Shown here: in pieces, positions 1 to 7,845 of the stretch
Position numbering within the stretch: the stretch's first letter is position 1
Layout: each line of letters starts with the position of its first letter
Assembly (NCBI GenBank): GCA_016182705.1
Contig: JACPGA010000024.1
Location: 1 to 10,791 of the forward strand
Source: Deltaproteobacteria bacterium
GTDB taxonomy: Bacteria > Desulfobacterota > GWC2-55-46
Direction: 5' to 3'
Length of the DNA stretch: 10,791 nt
Notes under the pieces: model-generated
Databases searched by the model: none
What the model saw: the letters and a program-made list of their open reading frames with translations, nothing else
What the model was told of the DNA's origin: nothing
Program-made: the position numbers and the translations under genes

Positions 1-1419
1 GTCCGCCGCTTTGTCTACTTCCCCGGCGGAGGCATAGAGTTCGGCGAGCTTGAGCCTCAGCTTGACGCCAGGAGTCCTTTCCGCCGCGAGCATGTACGAC
101 TCGGCGGCTTTTTTTGGCTCTTTCATACTGTCATACAACTCGCCAAGGCCGGCCAGGGCGGTCGAGAGTCCGGGGAACTCGGAAAGTATCTTCCGGTATT
201 CCTTTTCGGCTTCGCTTTTTTGGCCGAGCTTTTCGCGCGCACGGGCAGCGGCAGCCCTGAGGAACGGGTTCGAAGGACTGGAGGAGCTTACAAGAGCGGA
301 AGTTTCGCTGTAGAGCCCGGCCCTGTTCAGGAGCACCGCTAATGTAAGGGCCGCAGCTGACCCGTCTTCCCTGAAGTATACTTCCGGGTCGAACGACTGG
401 GCCCCGAAGTCAGGGAAGAAATCCGCTGATTTCATGTATTCGGCTTTCGCTGCCTTGAAGTCCTTGAGCGATGAGAAAATATTCCCGAGCGCGAGCCGGG
501 CCGCCGGGTCGAGCGGGTCCTGCTCTACCGCCTTTTCAGCCATCTGCCTGGCTTTTACAAGATCGCCCTTCAGGTGCATGGCCGCTGCTGCGTTCAGGTA
601 GCCCTCTTTTATTCCGGGCGCGACGTTTATAAGGCTTTGGAAATTCTCGTAGGCCCCGTCGTAGTCCTTCTGCAGGGTCTTTATGAGGCCGATGAAGTAT
701 GAAGTTAGAAAAAACTCCGGGTTGGTCTGTTTCAGGATAAGGAAGTTGGAGTAGGCTTCGTCTGTTTTTCCGGTCAGCAGAGAGGCGGTGCCGAGGACAA
801 GGTATGCCCCTGTTGCGCGGTTGTCGTTCTTCAATGCCTCCCGCGCGTATTTAACCGCATTCGGGAAATCCGCTTCCGCCAGGTATATCCTGCTGAGGTT
901 CAGGTAGTCAGGCTCTGTCGGGAGGAGTTTTTCAAGGTACGTCTTCGCGTTGCCGAGGAGCCCCTGGCCGAGATAAATCGTGGCGATGTGCTTTATGACG
1001 GACGGTTCTTCCTTGAGTTCGAGCGAGCGCTGAAGGTATGTGAGTGCCTTATGGAAGCGGCGTTTTGTTATGTAATACCTGCCCATCGCCCCGTAGATGT
1101 CGCCCGCGAAGGCCGGGTCTGCCTTATAGGCCTTCTCGGCCTGCGAGACCGCCTCTTTTTCATTGCCAAGCCCGAGGTAGGCTATGGCGAGTATGTATCT
1201 TGCCGTCAGGTCGCCGGGGTCTTCACTTGCAAGCCTTGTCTCTATCTCGACCACCTTCCCGTAGTCGCTTTTTTTGAGGGATTCGAGCGCTTCTGTGTGC
1301 AGCGCGCCGTTGCGCGTGAAGTCCGGCTGGGACGGTATCGCCAGGGCGTCAGTAGGCCCCAACGGGCCCGCTGCGGTGAGTACGGCAGCCGCGAGGAGAG
1401 TAAACAGGAGCCTTTTCAT
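1..1419 (-). CDS. Secreted TPR-repeat protein, partial (C-terminus beyond window)
   Basis: An uninterrupted minus-strand frame runs from an ATG at 1419 to the left edge (473 codons, no stop), so the C-terminus is missing. The start is supported by AAGGAGA about 5 bases upstream. The N-terminus is a signal peptide: MKRLL, a hydrophobic Leu/Ala stretch and a cleavage-like ALA site near residue 28. There is no lipobox cysteine. The rest is a long chain of tetratricopeptide repeats with the usual Gly/Tyr/Ala spacing and D/P turns (for example TYLEKLLPTEPDYLNLSRIY near residues 153-172). TPR proteins are scaffolds; a periplasmic TPR protein (PrsT) is a known member of XrtA/PEP-CTERM loci and this could be a relative, but PrsT is normally a lipoprotein, so I do not assign the symbol. 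A terminator separates it from the upstream gene, so it probably has its own promoter. The TPR assignment is firm; the exact role is inferred from context. Confidence 0.85.
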   Translation of the reverse strand, partial: MKRLLFTLLAAAVLTAAGPLGPTDALAIPSQPDFTRNGALHTEALESLKKSDYGKVVEIETRLASEDPGDLTARYILAIAYLGLGNEKEAVSQAEKAYKADPAFAGDIYGAMGRYYITKRRFHKALTYLQRSLELKEEPSVIKHIATIYLGQGLLGNAKTYLEKLLPTEPDYLNLSRIYLAEADFPNAVKYAREALKNDNRATGAYLVLGTASLLTGKTDEAYSNFLILKQTNPEFFLTSYFIGLIKTLQKDYDGAYENFQSLINVAPGIKEGYLNAAAAMHLKGDLVKARQMAEKAVEQDPLDPAARLALGNIFSSLKDFKAAKAEYMKSADFFPDFGAQSFDPEVYFREDGSAAALTLAVLLNRAGLYSETSALVSSSSPSNPFLRAAAARAREKLGQKSEAEKEYRKILSEFPGLSTALAGLGELYDSMKEPKKAAESYMLAAERTPGVKLRLKLAELYASAGEVDKAAD

Positions 1420-1489
1420 CTATATCTCCTTAATTTTAACTTTAGGGGAGAGTATATACCTGAAATCCGCTGTCCGCAGGGCTCGAGCG

Positions 1490-1522
1490 AAAAAAAAGGG
1501 ACGCCTTGCGGCGTCCCTTTTT
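1490..1522 (-). terminator. Rho-independent terminator, probably bidirectional
   Basis: A perfect 8-bp stem, GGGACGCC (1498-1505) with GGCGTCCC (1510-1517), has a 4-base loop. Read on the minus strand it is followed by eight U (1497-1490), and it begins 8 bases past the stop codon of the PEP-CTERM gene, so it should end the transcript of the prsK-prsR operon. On the plus strand five T follow the stem, so it may also stop antisense transcription. Confidence 0.88.
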
Positions 1523-1524
1523 CA

Positions 1525-2484
1525 TCAGGAGTTTCTGGAGCGCCTCCGGCTGAAAAAGAGCCCTGTCGCTGTGAGCGCAAGCAGGCTCATCGTTGCCGGT
1601 TCCGGCACCTTGGTATTGAGACTCGCCAGCTGCGGCTGTCCACCTGTGTAAACCGCGACCCCGTACAGGTGTTCGCCTCCAAGTCCGGTATCGATAGTCT
1701 GGAGCACAGTGCCAGTCGCGATATCGAACCTGTAGAGGGTATCGTTCTGGTAGCTGCCAGCCCAGAATGACTCGATATCCGTGTCGAGGTCGAGGGCGAA
1801 CCACTTGTCAACGCCTGCCACGTCGTAAGAGGCGACGAGCCTGCCCAGGCTGTCCAGCTTTTTAACCGTTCCCTTGTGGGCGGCGATTATGCCGCCGTCA
1901 GGCAAAAGCTGGAACTGGGCAAAGCCGTACCTTGAGCTCAAGGGCGTCTCGTGCGCGCCTGTGGCGATATCGATCGTCTTTATGCCGTTATGCACATCTT
2001 CCGAATAATAGATCTTGCTCTCGTCCTGATTGAGCTGTATCCAATCCGCCCTTCTTCCAGTATTAAGCGAAAAAACGTTGTTGCCGTTGGAGTCGAGCTT
2101 TTTTATGTCCCCGCAGCAGCCGCTGCCGACCCAAAGGTTCCCTGAGTTGTCGAAGATGATGCCTTCAGGCTTCTTTATACTGAGGTTTACGCCGAACTGT
2201 GACGCGCTGTGCACTTCGTCCGCTGAAAAGCGGGTTATGGAGCCGTTGGTGTGGTTCGACACATACAGGTTTCCGCCAGGGTCAAAGCCAAGTCCTGTTG
2301 TCAGGCCCCCGACTCCTGTGTTCAGGGTCTCCAGCAGGGTCCCATCCGCGCCGTAGTGGCGCACCTGTCCGTTGTTGACCGAGGCGAACACGTCGCCATA
2401 AGAAAATTGCGCGGCGAAAGCGTCGGCCTGCGTAAAACCTGCCGCAAGAAAAGCGGCAACTGCAAGACATGACTTTCTCTTCAT
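1525..2484 (-). CDS. PEP-CTERM sorting domain-containing secreted beta-propeller-like protein
   Basis: This 319-residue protein is a likely exosortase substrate. Residues 1-25 form a signal peptide (MKRKS, hydrophobic core, cleavage near AFAA). The C-terminus is a textbook PEP-CTERM signal: VPEPAT at 293-298, a hydrophobic helix at about 299-311 (SLLALTATGLFF) and a basic tail RRRSRNS. Between them lie repeated units of the type GFDPGGNLYVSN, IFDNSGNLWVGS, LDSNGNNVF and LPDGGIIAAHKG, which resemble NHL or SMP-30-like propeller blades. A vicinal cysteine pair sits at residues 123-124. In the known pathway the signal anchors the protein in the inner membrane, exosortase cuts near the PEP motif, and the product goes to the cell surface or extracellular polysaccharide. 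AAGGAGAG lies about 6 bases before the ATG. The gene starts 20 bases after the degenerate regulator, so co-transcription is likely. No ligand or enzyme activity can be read from the sequence. Confidence 0.93.
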   Translation of the reverse strand: MKRKSCLAVAAFLAAGFTQADAFAAQFSYGDVFASVNNGQVRHYGADGTLLETLNTGVGGLTTGLGFDPGGNLYVSNHTNGSITRFSADEVHSASQFGVNLSIKKPEGIIFDNSGNLWVGSGCCGDIKKLDSNGNNVFSLNTGRRADWIQLNQDESKIYYSEDVHNGIKTIDIATGAHETPLSSRYGFAQFQLLPDGGIIAAHKGTVKKLDSLGRLVASYDVAGVDKWFALDLDTDIESFWAGSYQNDTLYRFDIATGTVLQTIDTGLGGEHLYGVAVYTGGQPQLASLNTKVPEPATMSLLALTATGLFFSRRRSRNS

Positions 2485-2504
2485 AGGCTCTCCTTGTTGT
2501 TTTT

Positions 2505-3851
2505 TTACCTGCTGATTTTTATATTGAAACGAGCTATGAGTCTGGAAAGGTACTGCCTGCTGATTCCGAGCTCGTTAGCCGTCCTTGAGACATTGCCGAA
2601 GTTGCGGCCAAGCACTTCGTTTATCATCCTCTTCCTGAAGGCCTCCCTGGTATCTGTAAGGCTTGCCCCGGCGTTGTCCGGCCCTCCCGCGCAAGCCGGG
2701 ATAGCAAGGTCCTCAGAGGTTATCTCCTTTTTTCCGCTGAGCGATACGGCCCGCCTTATCCTGTTTTCCATCTCGCGCACCTTTCCCGGCCACGCGTATT
2801 CAGCCATCGCATCGGCCGTACCCGGCGCGTATCCCATGACAGGCCGGGCCAGCTCTTTAGAATGCTTTTTCAGGAAGTAAAGCGAGAGCATATATATGTC
2901 TTCGCCCCGGTCACGAAGCGGAGGAATTGAAAGAGTTATTATGCCGAGCCTGTTGTAGAGCTCTTGAGAGAAATCACCGGCCCTGACCATTGCTTTCAAG
3001 TCCCTCGTTGACGATGAGATTACTCTCGTGTCAGCGCGGCCCTCAAACGAAGAGTGCTTGTCCGTTGAGCGCGCGAACAGGCGCTCCTGCAACTCTTTCT
3101 GGATCGCCGGACTGAGCACGCCTGCCTCTTCAAGGTAAAGGGTGCCGCCGTCGGCGAGTTCCAGCCAGCCTTTTCTTCTCTGCTTTCCCTGCTCGGCCCC
3201 GCGGCCGAAAAGCTCTTCTGCCAGTACAGGCTCGGGCATCGAGTCGCAGGCGACCTTAACGAACGGCATGGAATGCCTGCTGCTTATCCTGTGAACCGCC
3301 CTGGCAAGAGTTTCCTTGCCCGTGCCGCTCTCGCCTTGAATGAGAACGGGGATGTTCACTTCGGCGAGCTTCCTGACTTTGCTGAAGACTTCCTGCATGG
3401 GCTGGCTGAGGCCTATGATCTCTCCGGGCCATGAAGCCCCTGGCTGCCCGCCCATGCTCTCCATCTGGAGCCTGTGCGTATGGAGCGCCCTCCTGACTGT
3501 AAGCCTTACCTCTTCTATGGATATGGGCTTCGTGAAAAAATCAAAGGCTCCCAAATCTATAGCTCTCAAGGCGTCGTCCCTTTCACCGAGGCCAGTGACG
3601 ACAACGGCCTTGAAAATGGGATTTACCGACAGGATATCCCTTACGGCCCTGACCCCTTCAGCCGCTTCGAAGGGCTTGGGCGGCAGCCCCAGGTCCATTA
3701 TTCCGACCGGGACCTGCCCGGTCCGCGCGATATCAACGGCCTCGGCCCTTGTTGCGGCTTCAAAGATGTCGTAGTCCTTTGAGAAGGCCCAGCGCATCTG
3801 TCCCCTCGCAGTTTCGTCGCCGTCGAATATAAGGAGTCCTGGTTTTGCCAT
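2505..3851 (-). CDS. Degenerate PrsR-like response regulator (sigma54 activator paralogue lacking GAFTGA)
   Basis: This 448-residue protein has the three-part design of NtrC-type regulators: receiver (about 5-125), AAA+ domain (about 143-370) and Fis-type helix-turn-helix (about 415-443). It is clearly paralogous to PrsR at 5183-6547, sharing for example DLGLPP and VVTG. The receiver keeps the phosphoacceptor D53, T86 and K108. The AAA+ domain keeps Walker A GESGTGKE (173-180), but the loop after ELFG (213-216) is three residues shorter than in PrsR and has no GAFTGA, the motif that contacts sigma54. Walker B reads GGTLYLEE (Asp to Glu at 241), the sensor I position reads SSSTRDL where PrsR has AAANKCL (Asn to Thr), and the first arginine-finger position is Ser295, while Arg301 is kept. 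It is therefore unlikely to activate sigma54 alone, but can probably still bind DNA and respond to phosphorylation. Inferred roles are repressor, competitor or mixed-oligomer partner of PrsR. It starts 12 bases after the dehydrogenase stop, with GAGGG upstream. Confidence 0.9.
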   Translation of the reverse strand: MAKPGLLIFDGDETARGQMRWAFSKDYDIFEAATRAEAVDIARTGQVPVGIMDLGLPPKPFEAAEGVRAVRDILSVNPIFKAVVVTGLGERDDALRAIDLGAFDFFTKPISIEEVRLTVRRALHTHRLQMESMGGQPGASWPGEIIGLSQPMQEVFSKVRKLAEVNIPVLIQGESGTGKETLARAVHRISSRHSMPFVKVACDSMPEPVLAEELFGRGAEQGKQRRKGWLELADGGTLYLEEAGVLSPAIQKELQERLFARSTDKHSSFEGRADTRVISSSTRDLKAMVRAGDFSQELYNRLGIITLSIPPLRDRGEDIYMLSLYFLKKHSKELARPVMGYAPGTADAMAEYAWPGKVREMENRIRRAVSLSGKKEITSEDLAIPACAGGPDNAGASLTDTREAFRKRMINEVLGRNFGNVSRTANELGISRQYLSRLIARFNIKISR

Positions 3852-3863
3852 TTATTTCTGCCC

Positions 3864-5186
3864 TCAGGCCTTCACGATGTTTGCGGCCTTTATGCCTGCC
3901 ATCGCGTTTCTGGTGTCTACGACGAGTTTGCTGTTCGAGGCTATCCAGCGGTAGTCGTAGGTCGAATGGTCGGTGGCCACTATGACGCAGTCGTACTTTT
4001 TAATGCCCTTGAGCGAAAGCGGGACCGAGCGCATTTTCAGGCCGTTTTTGTGATGCACGGCCAGAGGCACATAAGGGTCGTTGTAGGCGACCTTCGCGCC
4101 CTTGTGCTTGAGTATCCTTATGAGTTCGAGGGAAGGGGACTCCCTGAGGTCGTCCACATTTTTTTTGTAGGCCAGGCCGAGGATGAGTATGTTCGCGCCT
4201 TTTATGCTCCTGCTGTTCGAGTTAAGCGCCTCCATAACCTTCGAGACGATGTAATAGGGCATGTTCGTGTTTATCTCCCCGGCGAGTTCTATGAACCTCG
4301 TCGAGAAGTCGTACTCCCTTGCTTTCCACGTGAGATAGAACGGGTCTATGGGTATGCAGTGGCCGCCGAGACCGGGGCCTGGATAAAAAGCCTGGAACCC
4401 GAACGGCTTGGTGTTTGACGCGTCGATGACTTCCCAGATATCTATTTTCATCCTGTCGCACAGCATCTTGAGCTCGTTTACGAGGGCTATGTTTACCGAC
4501 CTGTAGATATTTTCCAGAAGCTTGGACATCTCGGCTACCCTTGTTGAAGATACCGGCACGACCTCGTGTATTATCTTTGAATAAAGCGCGGCGCCGAGGC
4601 GCGTGCATTTTTCGGTGATCCCGCCTATTATCTTAGGCGTGTTCCTTGTCGTGTAGTCGGCCCTTCCGGGGTCTTCCCTTTCTGGCGAAAAAGCAAGGAA
4701 GAAGTCTTTTCCCGCTTTCATGCCGCCCTGGGTCAGCAATGGCAGGAGCATCTCTTCCGTGGTGCCGGGATACGTGGTCGATTCAAGGGAAATAAACTGT
4801 CCGCGACGCAGGTATCTCGCGGCCTCCTCAGCCGAGCTCCTGACATGGCTCAGGTCCGGCTCACGCTTGTCGGAAAGCGGAGTCGGCACGCAGATAATGA
4901 CCGCGTCCATTTTTGACAGCGCGGAGGTGTCGGTGGTCGCGCTGAAAGCCCTGGCTTTTACGAACGAGGTGACTTTTTCGGCCGGTATGTGCTTGATATA
5001 GGAGCCGCCGGAGTTGAGGGCGTCGACTTTCGAGCGGTCCACGTCGAAGCCAGTCACCTTGTAGCCTTCTTCGCAAAATCTCAGTACAATCGGGAGCCCT
5101 ACATAACCAAGGCCGATTACGCCGATTCTCGCGGTTTTCTGCTCGATCCTGCTCAGAGTCTTTTTGAAGTGCTCGGACATTTTCAC
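3864..5186 (-). CDS. Nucleotide sugar dehydrogenase (UDP-N-acetylhexosamine 6-dehydrogenase, WbpA/WecC-like)
   Basis: This cytoplasmic NAD-dependent enzyme of the UDP-glucose/GDP-mannose dehydrogenase family oxidises C6 of a UDP-sugar twice to give the uronate. An N-terminal Rossmann fold carries GLGYVG (25-30). The central domain has AEMSKLLEN (Lys212, Asn216), and the catalytic cysteine is in GPGLGGHCIPIDP (Cys267). The C-terminal domain begins near GANILILGLAYKKNVDD. The YIKHIP motif and the length (440 residues; family about 430) point to the WbpA-type branch that acts on UDP-GlcNAc; UDP-ManNAc is the main alternative. The product would feed an exopolysaccharide. The GTG at 5186 overlaps the prsR stop by four bases (GTGA), so translation is probably coupled. 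An in-frame ATG at 5180 has AAGGGG about 6 bases upstream and may be the true start, whereas the GTG has almost no spacer. The gene sits between two PrsR-type regulators. Confidence 0.9.
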   Translation of the reverse strand: MKMSEHFKKTLSRIEQKTARIGVIGLGYVGLPIVLRFCEEGYKVTGFDVDRSKVDALNSGGSYIKHIPAEKVTSFVKARAFSATTDTSALSKMDAVIICVPTPLSDKREPDLSHVRSSAEEAARYLRRGQFISLESTTYPGTTEEMLLPLLTQGGMKAGKDFFLAFSPEREDPGRADYTTRNTPKIIGGITEKCTRLGAALYSKIIHEVVPVSSTRVAEMSKLLENIYRSVNIALVNELKMLCDRMKIDIWEVIDASNTKPFGFQAFYPGPGLGGHCIPIDPFYLTWKAREYDFSTRFIELAGEINTNMPYYIVSKVMEALNSNSRSIKGANILILGLAYKKNVDDLRESPSLELIRILKHKGAKVAYNDPYVPLAVHHKNGLKMRSVPLSLKGIKKYDCVIVATDHSTYDYRWIASNSKLVVDTRNAMAGIKAANIVKA

Positions 5187-6547
5187 CCCTTTCTTACGGA
5201 TTCAAGCATATTGTATTTTTTTATTATGTGGTGCACAGTAGGCCTGCTGAGGCCGAGTTCTTCGGCCGCCTTGCTGATGTTGCCGTTGTGTTTTATTATC
5301 GCCATCTGCACGAACTTGAGTTCCAGGTCTTCCTTGGCCTTCTTGAGGTCGAGGTTCTGCCCTGTTTCGTCCGCCGGCCCGAAGCCCAGGTCAGACGGCC
5401 TGACGAGAGAGCCTTCCGCAAAAGTCACGGCACGCCTTACCCGGTTTTCCAGCTCCCGCACGTTGCCGGGCCAGTTGTAGGCGTTTATCGTATCGACGGC
5501 TTCCGCGCTCAGGGCCTTCTGCCGTGGGGAGGTGGCCGAGTACCTGTTGAGAAATGCCTTCGCGAGCAGCACTATGTCTTCCCCGCGCTCGCGAAGCGGC
5601 GGGACTTCGATATTCACGACCCCGAGCCTGTAGTAAAGGTCTTCCCTGAACTTTCCCTCCATTACGAGCTTTTTGAGGCATTTGTTGGCAGCGGCGACGA
5701 CTCTTACGTCCATGTTTATCGACCCCCTGCCGCCGACTCTTTCTATCTTGTGGTCCTGAAGAAACCGGAGCACCTTGACCTGAAGGGGCAGGGGGAGGTC
5801 GGCTATTTCATCGAGAAACAGCGTGCCGCCCTGCGCCATCTCTATTCTTCCGCTTCTTTGCGCGTGTGCGCCGGTAAAGGCTCCACGTTCATGGCCGAAC
5901 AGCTCGCTCTCAAGAAGAGTTTCGGGTATCGCGCCGCAGTTAATCGGAACGAAAGGCCGGCTCTTCCTGATGCTGTCATGGTGGATGGCCCGCGCGACAA
6001 GCTCCTTGCCTGTGCCGCTCTCGCCGGTAACAAGGACCGGGACGTCGGTGGCGGCGACTTTCCTGATAGTCGAGAAAACGTCCTGCATTCCGGCGCTCAG
6101 ACCCAGGATCTCCTCGAAATCACGGCTTTCCCGGGCGTGCTGAACTCGCGCCTGTTCCGATTCGAGCGAATGTATGTACAAAGCGCGTTTCAGGATTATT
6201 TTGAGTTCATCGATGTCGACCGGCTTTACCATGAAATCGTGCGCGCCCTGGGATATGGCTTTCATTGCGAGCTCCCTGCCCGAGTTGCCCGTTACGACAA
6301 TTATCTTCGCGAGCGGGGAGTGCTGGAGTATCTTCCCCAGGAGGCGAAACCCTGCGCTCGCGTCACTGGGGTTGGGAGGCAGCCCCAGGTCAAGCGTCAC
6401 GAGCGAGGGCTGGGCAGACTGAAGGGCCTGCAGGGCCGCCTCCGGCTCAGCAGCGGGCAGCACGTCGTACATCTCAGCCAGCGCCCATTGCATCTGCACC
6501 CTCAGCGTGTCGTCGTCTTCTATGATGAGGAGCTTGTGTTTTTGCAC
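5183..6547 (-). CDS. prsR: PEP-CTERM-box response regulator PrsR (sigma54-dependent activator)
   Basis: This 454-residue protein is a complete NtrC-type regulator. The receiver has acidic residues at 10-13, phosphoacceptor D53 in the TLDLGLPP signature typical of PrsR, T86 and K108. The AAA+ domain has Walker A GESGTGKE (175-182), the sigma54-contacting GAFTGA (222-227), Walker B GGTLFLDE (240-247), sensor I in AAANK, arginine fingers R301 and R307, and sensor II in GNVRELENR (361-369). A Fis-type helix-turn-helix covers about 421-446. PrsR is the partner of the kinase PrsK and drives sigma54 promoters of genes in XrtA/PEP-CTERM systems. The start is a GTG at 6547, 16 bases after the prsK stop, with AAGGGAG about 12 bases upstream; the spacing is long but the N-terminus matches the family. 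All key catalytic residues are present, in contrast to the paralogue at 2505-3851. The candidate sigma54 promoter at 7831-7845 is a plausible target. Confidence 0.94.
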   Translation of the reverse strand: MQKHKLLIIEDDDTLRVQMQWALAEMYDVLPAAEPEAALQALQSAQPSLVTLDLGLPPNPSDASAGFRLLGKILQHSPLAKIIVVTGNSGRELAMKAISQGAHDFMVKPVDIDELKIILKRALYIHSLESEQARVQHARESRDFEEILGLSAGMQDVFSTIRKVAATDVPVLVTGESGTGKELVARAIHHDSIRKSRPFVPINCGAIPETLLESELFGHERGAFTGAHAQRSGRIEMAQGGTLFLDEIADLPLPLQVKVLRFLQDHKIERVGGRGSINMDVRVVAAANKCLKKLVMEGKFREDLYYRLGVVNIEVPPLRERGEDIVLLAKAFLNRYSATSPRQKALSAEAVDTINAYNWPGNVRELENRVRRAVTFAEGSLVRPSDLGFGPADETGQNLDLKKAKEDLELKFVQMAIIKHNGNISKAAEELGLSRPTVHHIIKKYNMLESVRKG

Positions 6548-6563
6548 CAGTGGGCTTTCTCCC

Positions 6564-7775
6564 TTAACAGGCTTTGCCTTCGGCGTATTCGAAAGTTACA
6601 GGGAACTTCAGTGTGAACGTGGCGCCTTTGCCTTCCTCGCTTTCTACTTCTATTGTCCCCCCGTGCGCTTCCATTACGGTTTTGCACTGGTAAAGGCCTA
6701 CGCCAAAGCCGTCTTTTTTCGTAGTCCTGAAAGGCCTGAACAGGCCGTTCTCCAGGAAAGGCATTGGGATGCCCGAGCCGTTATCCGAGATGACCACGGC
6801 AAGCGCGGCGCGTTCCTTATGGAACGAAACGCGTATCTGTTCGCCGTCGGCCGTAGCTTCAGACGCGTTGGTCAGTATGTTCAGGAATACCGTCTCGACA
6901 AGCTCTTCATCTATCATGCAGGGAAGGCTGTGCCCTTCATCGACCCTGAGCTTGGCGTAAGCTCCGGAAGGCAGACGCCTCGATGCCCGCGCGAATACGG
7001 CCCGTATGTCGCACCAGCCGGGGTTTACTTCAAGCGAGCGAAGCCCGCCCGCCATCTTGTCCACGACAGAGCGCATTTTGACGACAGTCGCGTCTATTGC
7101 CTTCAACGCCTCTCGCTGGAAAGCCGGGTCTCCAATGTTGCCCCTGGCATTGTGCCCGAGAAGCGCCAGCGAGTTTGTGAGGTTTTTCAGGTCGTGGGCG
7201 ACAAACGAGGACATCCTGTTGAACTGGTCGGACTCCCTCATGTCCAGGAGCTCGCCGCTCAGGCGGATGTTTTTTACCTGTATGGCTGCCTGTGCCGCTA
7301 TCGCTCCGAGTACGCGAAGATCGCTTTCAGAATAAGCGGCCCGGCCCTGTTTCCCCGCGAGCAGAAATCCGGTTATCTCCCTGTGAGCTATGAGCGGGAC
7401 GCAGACCTGGGCGTTCAACGGCGCGGCAAGTCTGTTGAACTCTTTCGGGGTAAGCGCCCCCTTGAGGAAAAACGGCAGCCCGGAGGCCTCTTTTATAAGC
7501 TCAACAAGCTGATGTTCCGTTCTTATTCTCCTGAGACCGGGCTCGATGTTCAGGGAATTGGCCGTATAACTGCGCGAGGCTGCATCAAAGAGCCACACGT
7601 GGACTGGGGACGCGCCTGCCCAGCGGCCGCAGATTTCGGCCAGAAGGCTTTTGATCTCAGCCGTGTCCAGCCTGGAGCTTATCTTCTCCGTTGTCTCAAG
7701 CCACAGGTCCATGTACTCATACCTATGGCAGGTAAGCCTCGCGGCGGTGGCGAATACTTTTTTTAAAAACCCCAT
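6564..7775 (-). CDS. prsK: PrsK-type histidine kinase lacking the N-terminal membrane domain
   Basis: This 403-residue sensor kinase would phosphorylate PrsR, encoded 16 bases downstream. The N-terminus (RYEYMDLWLETTEKIS, about 18-33) resembles the linker that follows the membrane region in full PrsK. A GAF domain follows (about 35-172). The phosphoacceptor region FVAHDLKNLT has His184, and the HATPase_c domain has the N box (N289, N293), G1 box DNGSG (321-325) and G2 GFGVGLY (346-352). Known PrsK proteins are roughly 680-700 residues with about 8-10 membrane helices before the GAF domain; here these are absent. The frame upstream of the ATG reaches a stop at 7833-7835 after about 19 non-hydrophobic codons, and nothing membrane-like follows. 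The ATG has only a weak, close GGAG. The protein should be soluble and sense through GAF, or it is a truncated remnant. PrsK assignment is strong from the kinase core and the neighbouring prsR. Confidence 0.88.
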   Translation of the reverse strand: MGFLKKVFATAARLTCHRYEYMDLWLETTEKISSRLDTAEIKSLLAEICGRWAGASPVHVWLFDAASRSYTANSLNIEPGLRRIRTEHQLVELIKEASGLPFFLKGALTPKEFNRLAAPLNAQVCVPLIAHREITGFLLAGKQGRAAYSESDLRVLGAIAAQAAIQVKNIRLSGELLDMRESDQFNRMSSFVAHDLKNLTNSLALLGHNARGNIGDPAFQREALKAIDATVVKMRSVVDKMAGGLRSLEVNPGWCDIRAVFARASRRLPSGAYAKLRVDEGHSLPCMIDEELVETVFLNILTNASEATADGEQIRVSFHKERAALAVVISDNGSGIPMPFLENGLFRPFRTTKKDGFGVGLYQCKTVMEAHGGTIEVESEEGKGATFTLKFPVTFEYAEGKAC

Positions 7776-7830
7776 GACTCCAATGAGTATCTGGTCGCTA
7801 AGAACGCCATCTTCTCTGTCCAGTGATGGT

Positions 7831-7845
7831 TGTCACATACCTTGC
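7831..7845 (+). promoter_or_regulatory. Candidate sigma54 (-24/-12) promoter
   Basis: TGTCAC, five bases, TTGC, then A matches the sigma54 consensus TGGCAC-N5-TTGC with the correct spacing and one mismatch, at the second G of the -24 element. Transcription would start near 7857, about 28 bases before the riboswitch P1 stem. A sigma54 activator (PrsR) is encoded next door, so the site fits the context. It is a motif match only. Confidence 0.5.

Noticed and set aside
1451..1456. TATACT (minus strand) as a -10 box for the TPR gene
   Set aside because: Position would suit the start at 1419, but no acceptable -35 element lies 16-18 bases upstream, so it is too weak to list.
988..1770. 260-codon open frame on the plus strand crossing the TPR gene, a terminator and the PEP-CTERM gene
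   Set aside because: It runs through the intergenic terminator and is antisense to two well-supported genes, so it arises from GC-rich codon use.
5228..6616. 462-codon open frame on the plus strand across prsR
   Set aside because: It is the antisense shadow of prsR. The minus-strand frame has all receiver, AAA+ and helix-turn-helix motifs; the plus-strand translation shows no domain pattern and no ribosome site.
6507..7766. 419-codon open frame on the plus strand across prsK
   Set aside because: It lies opposite the kinase, has no recognisable motif, and the minus-strand translation has clear GAF and HATPase motifs.
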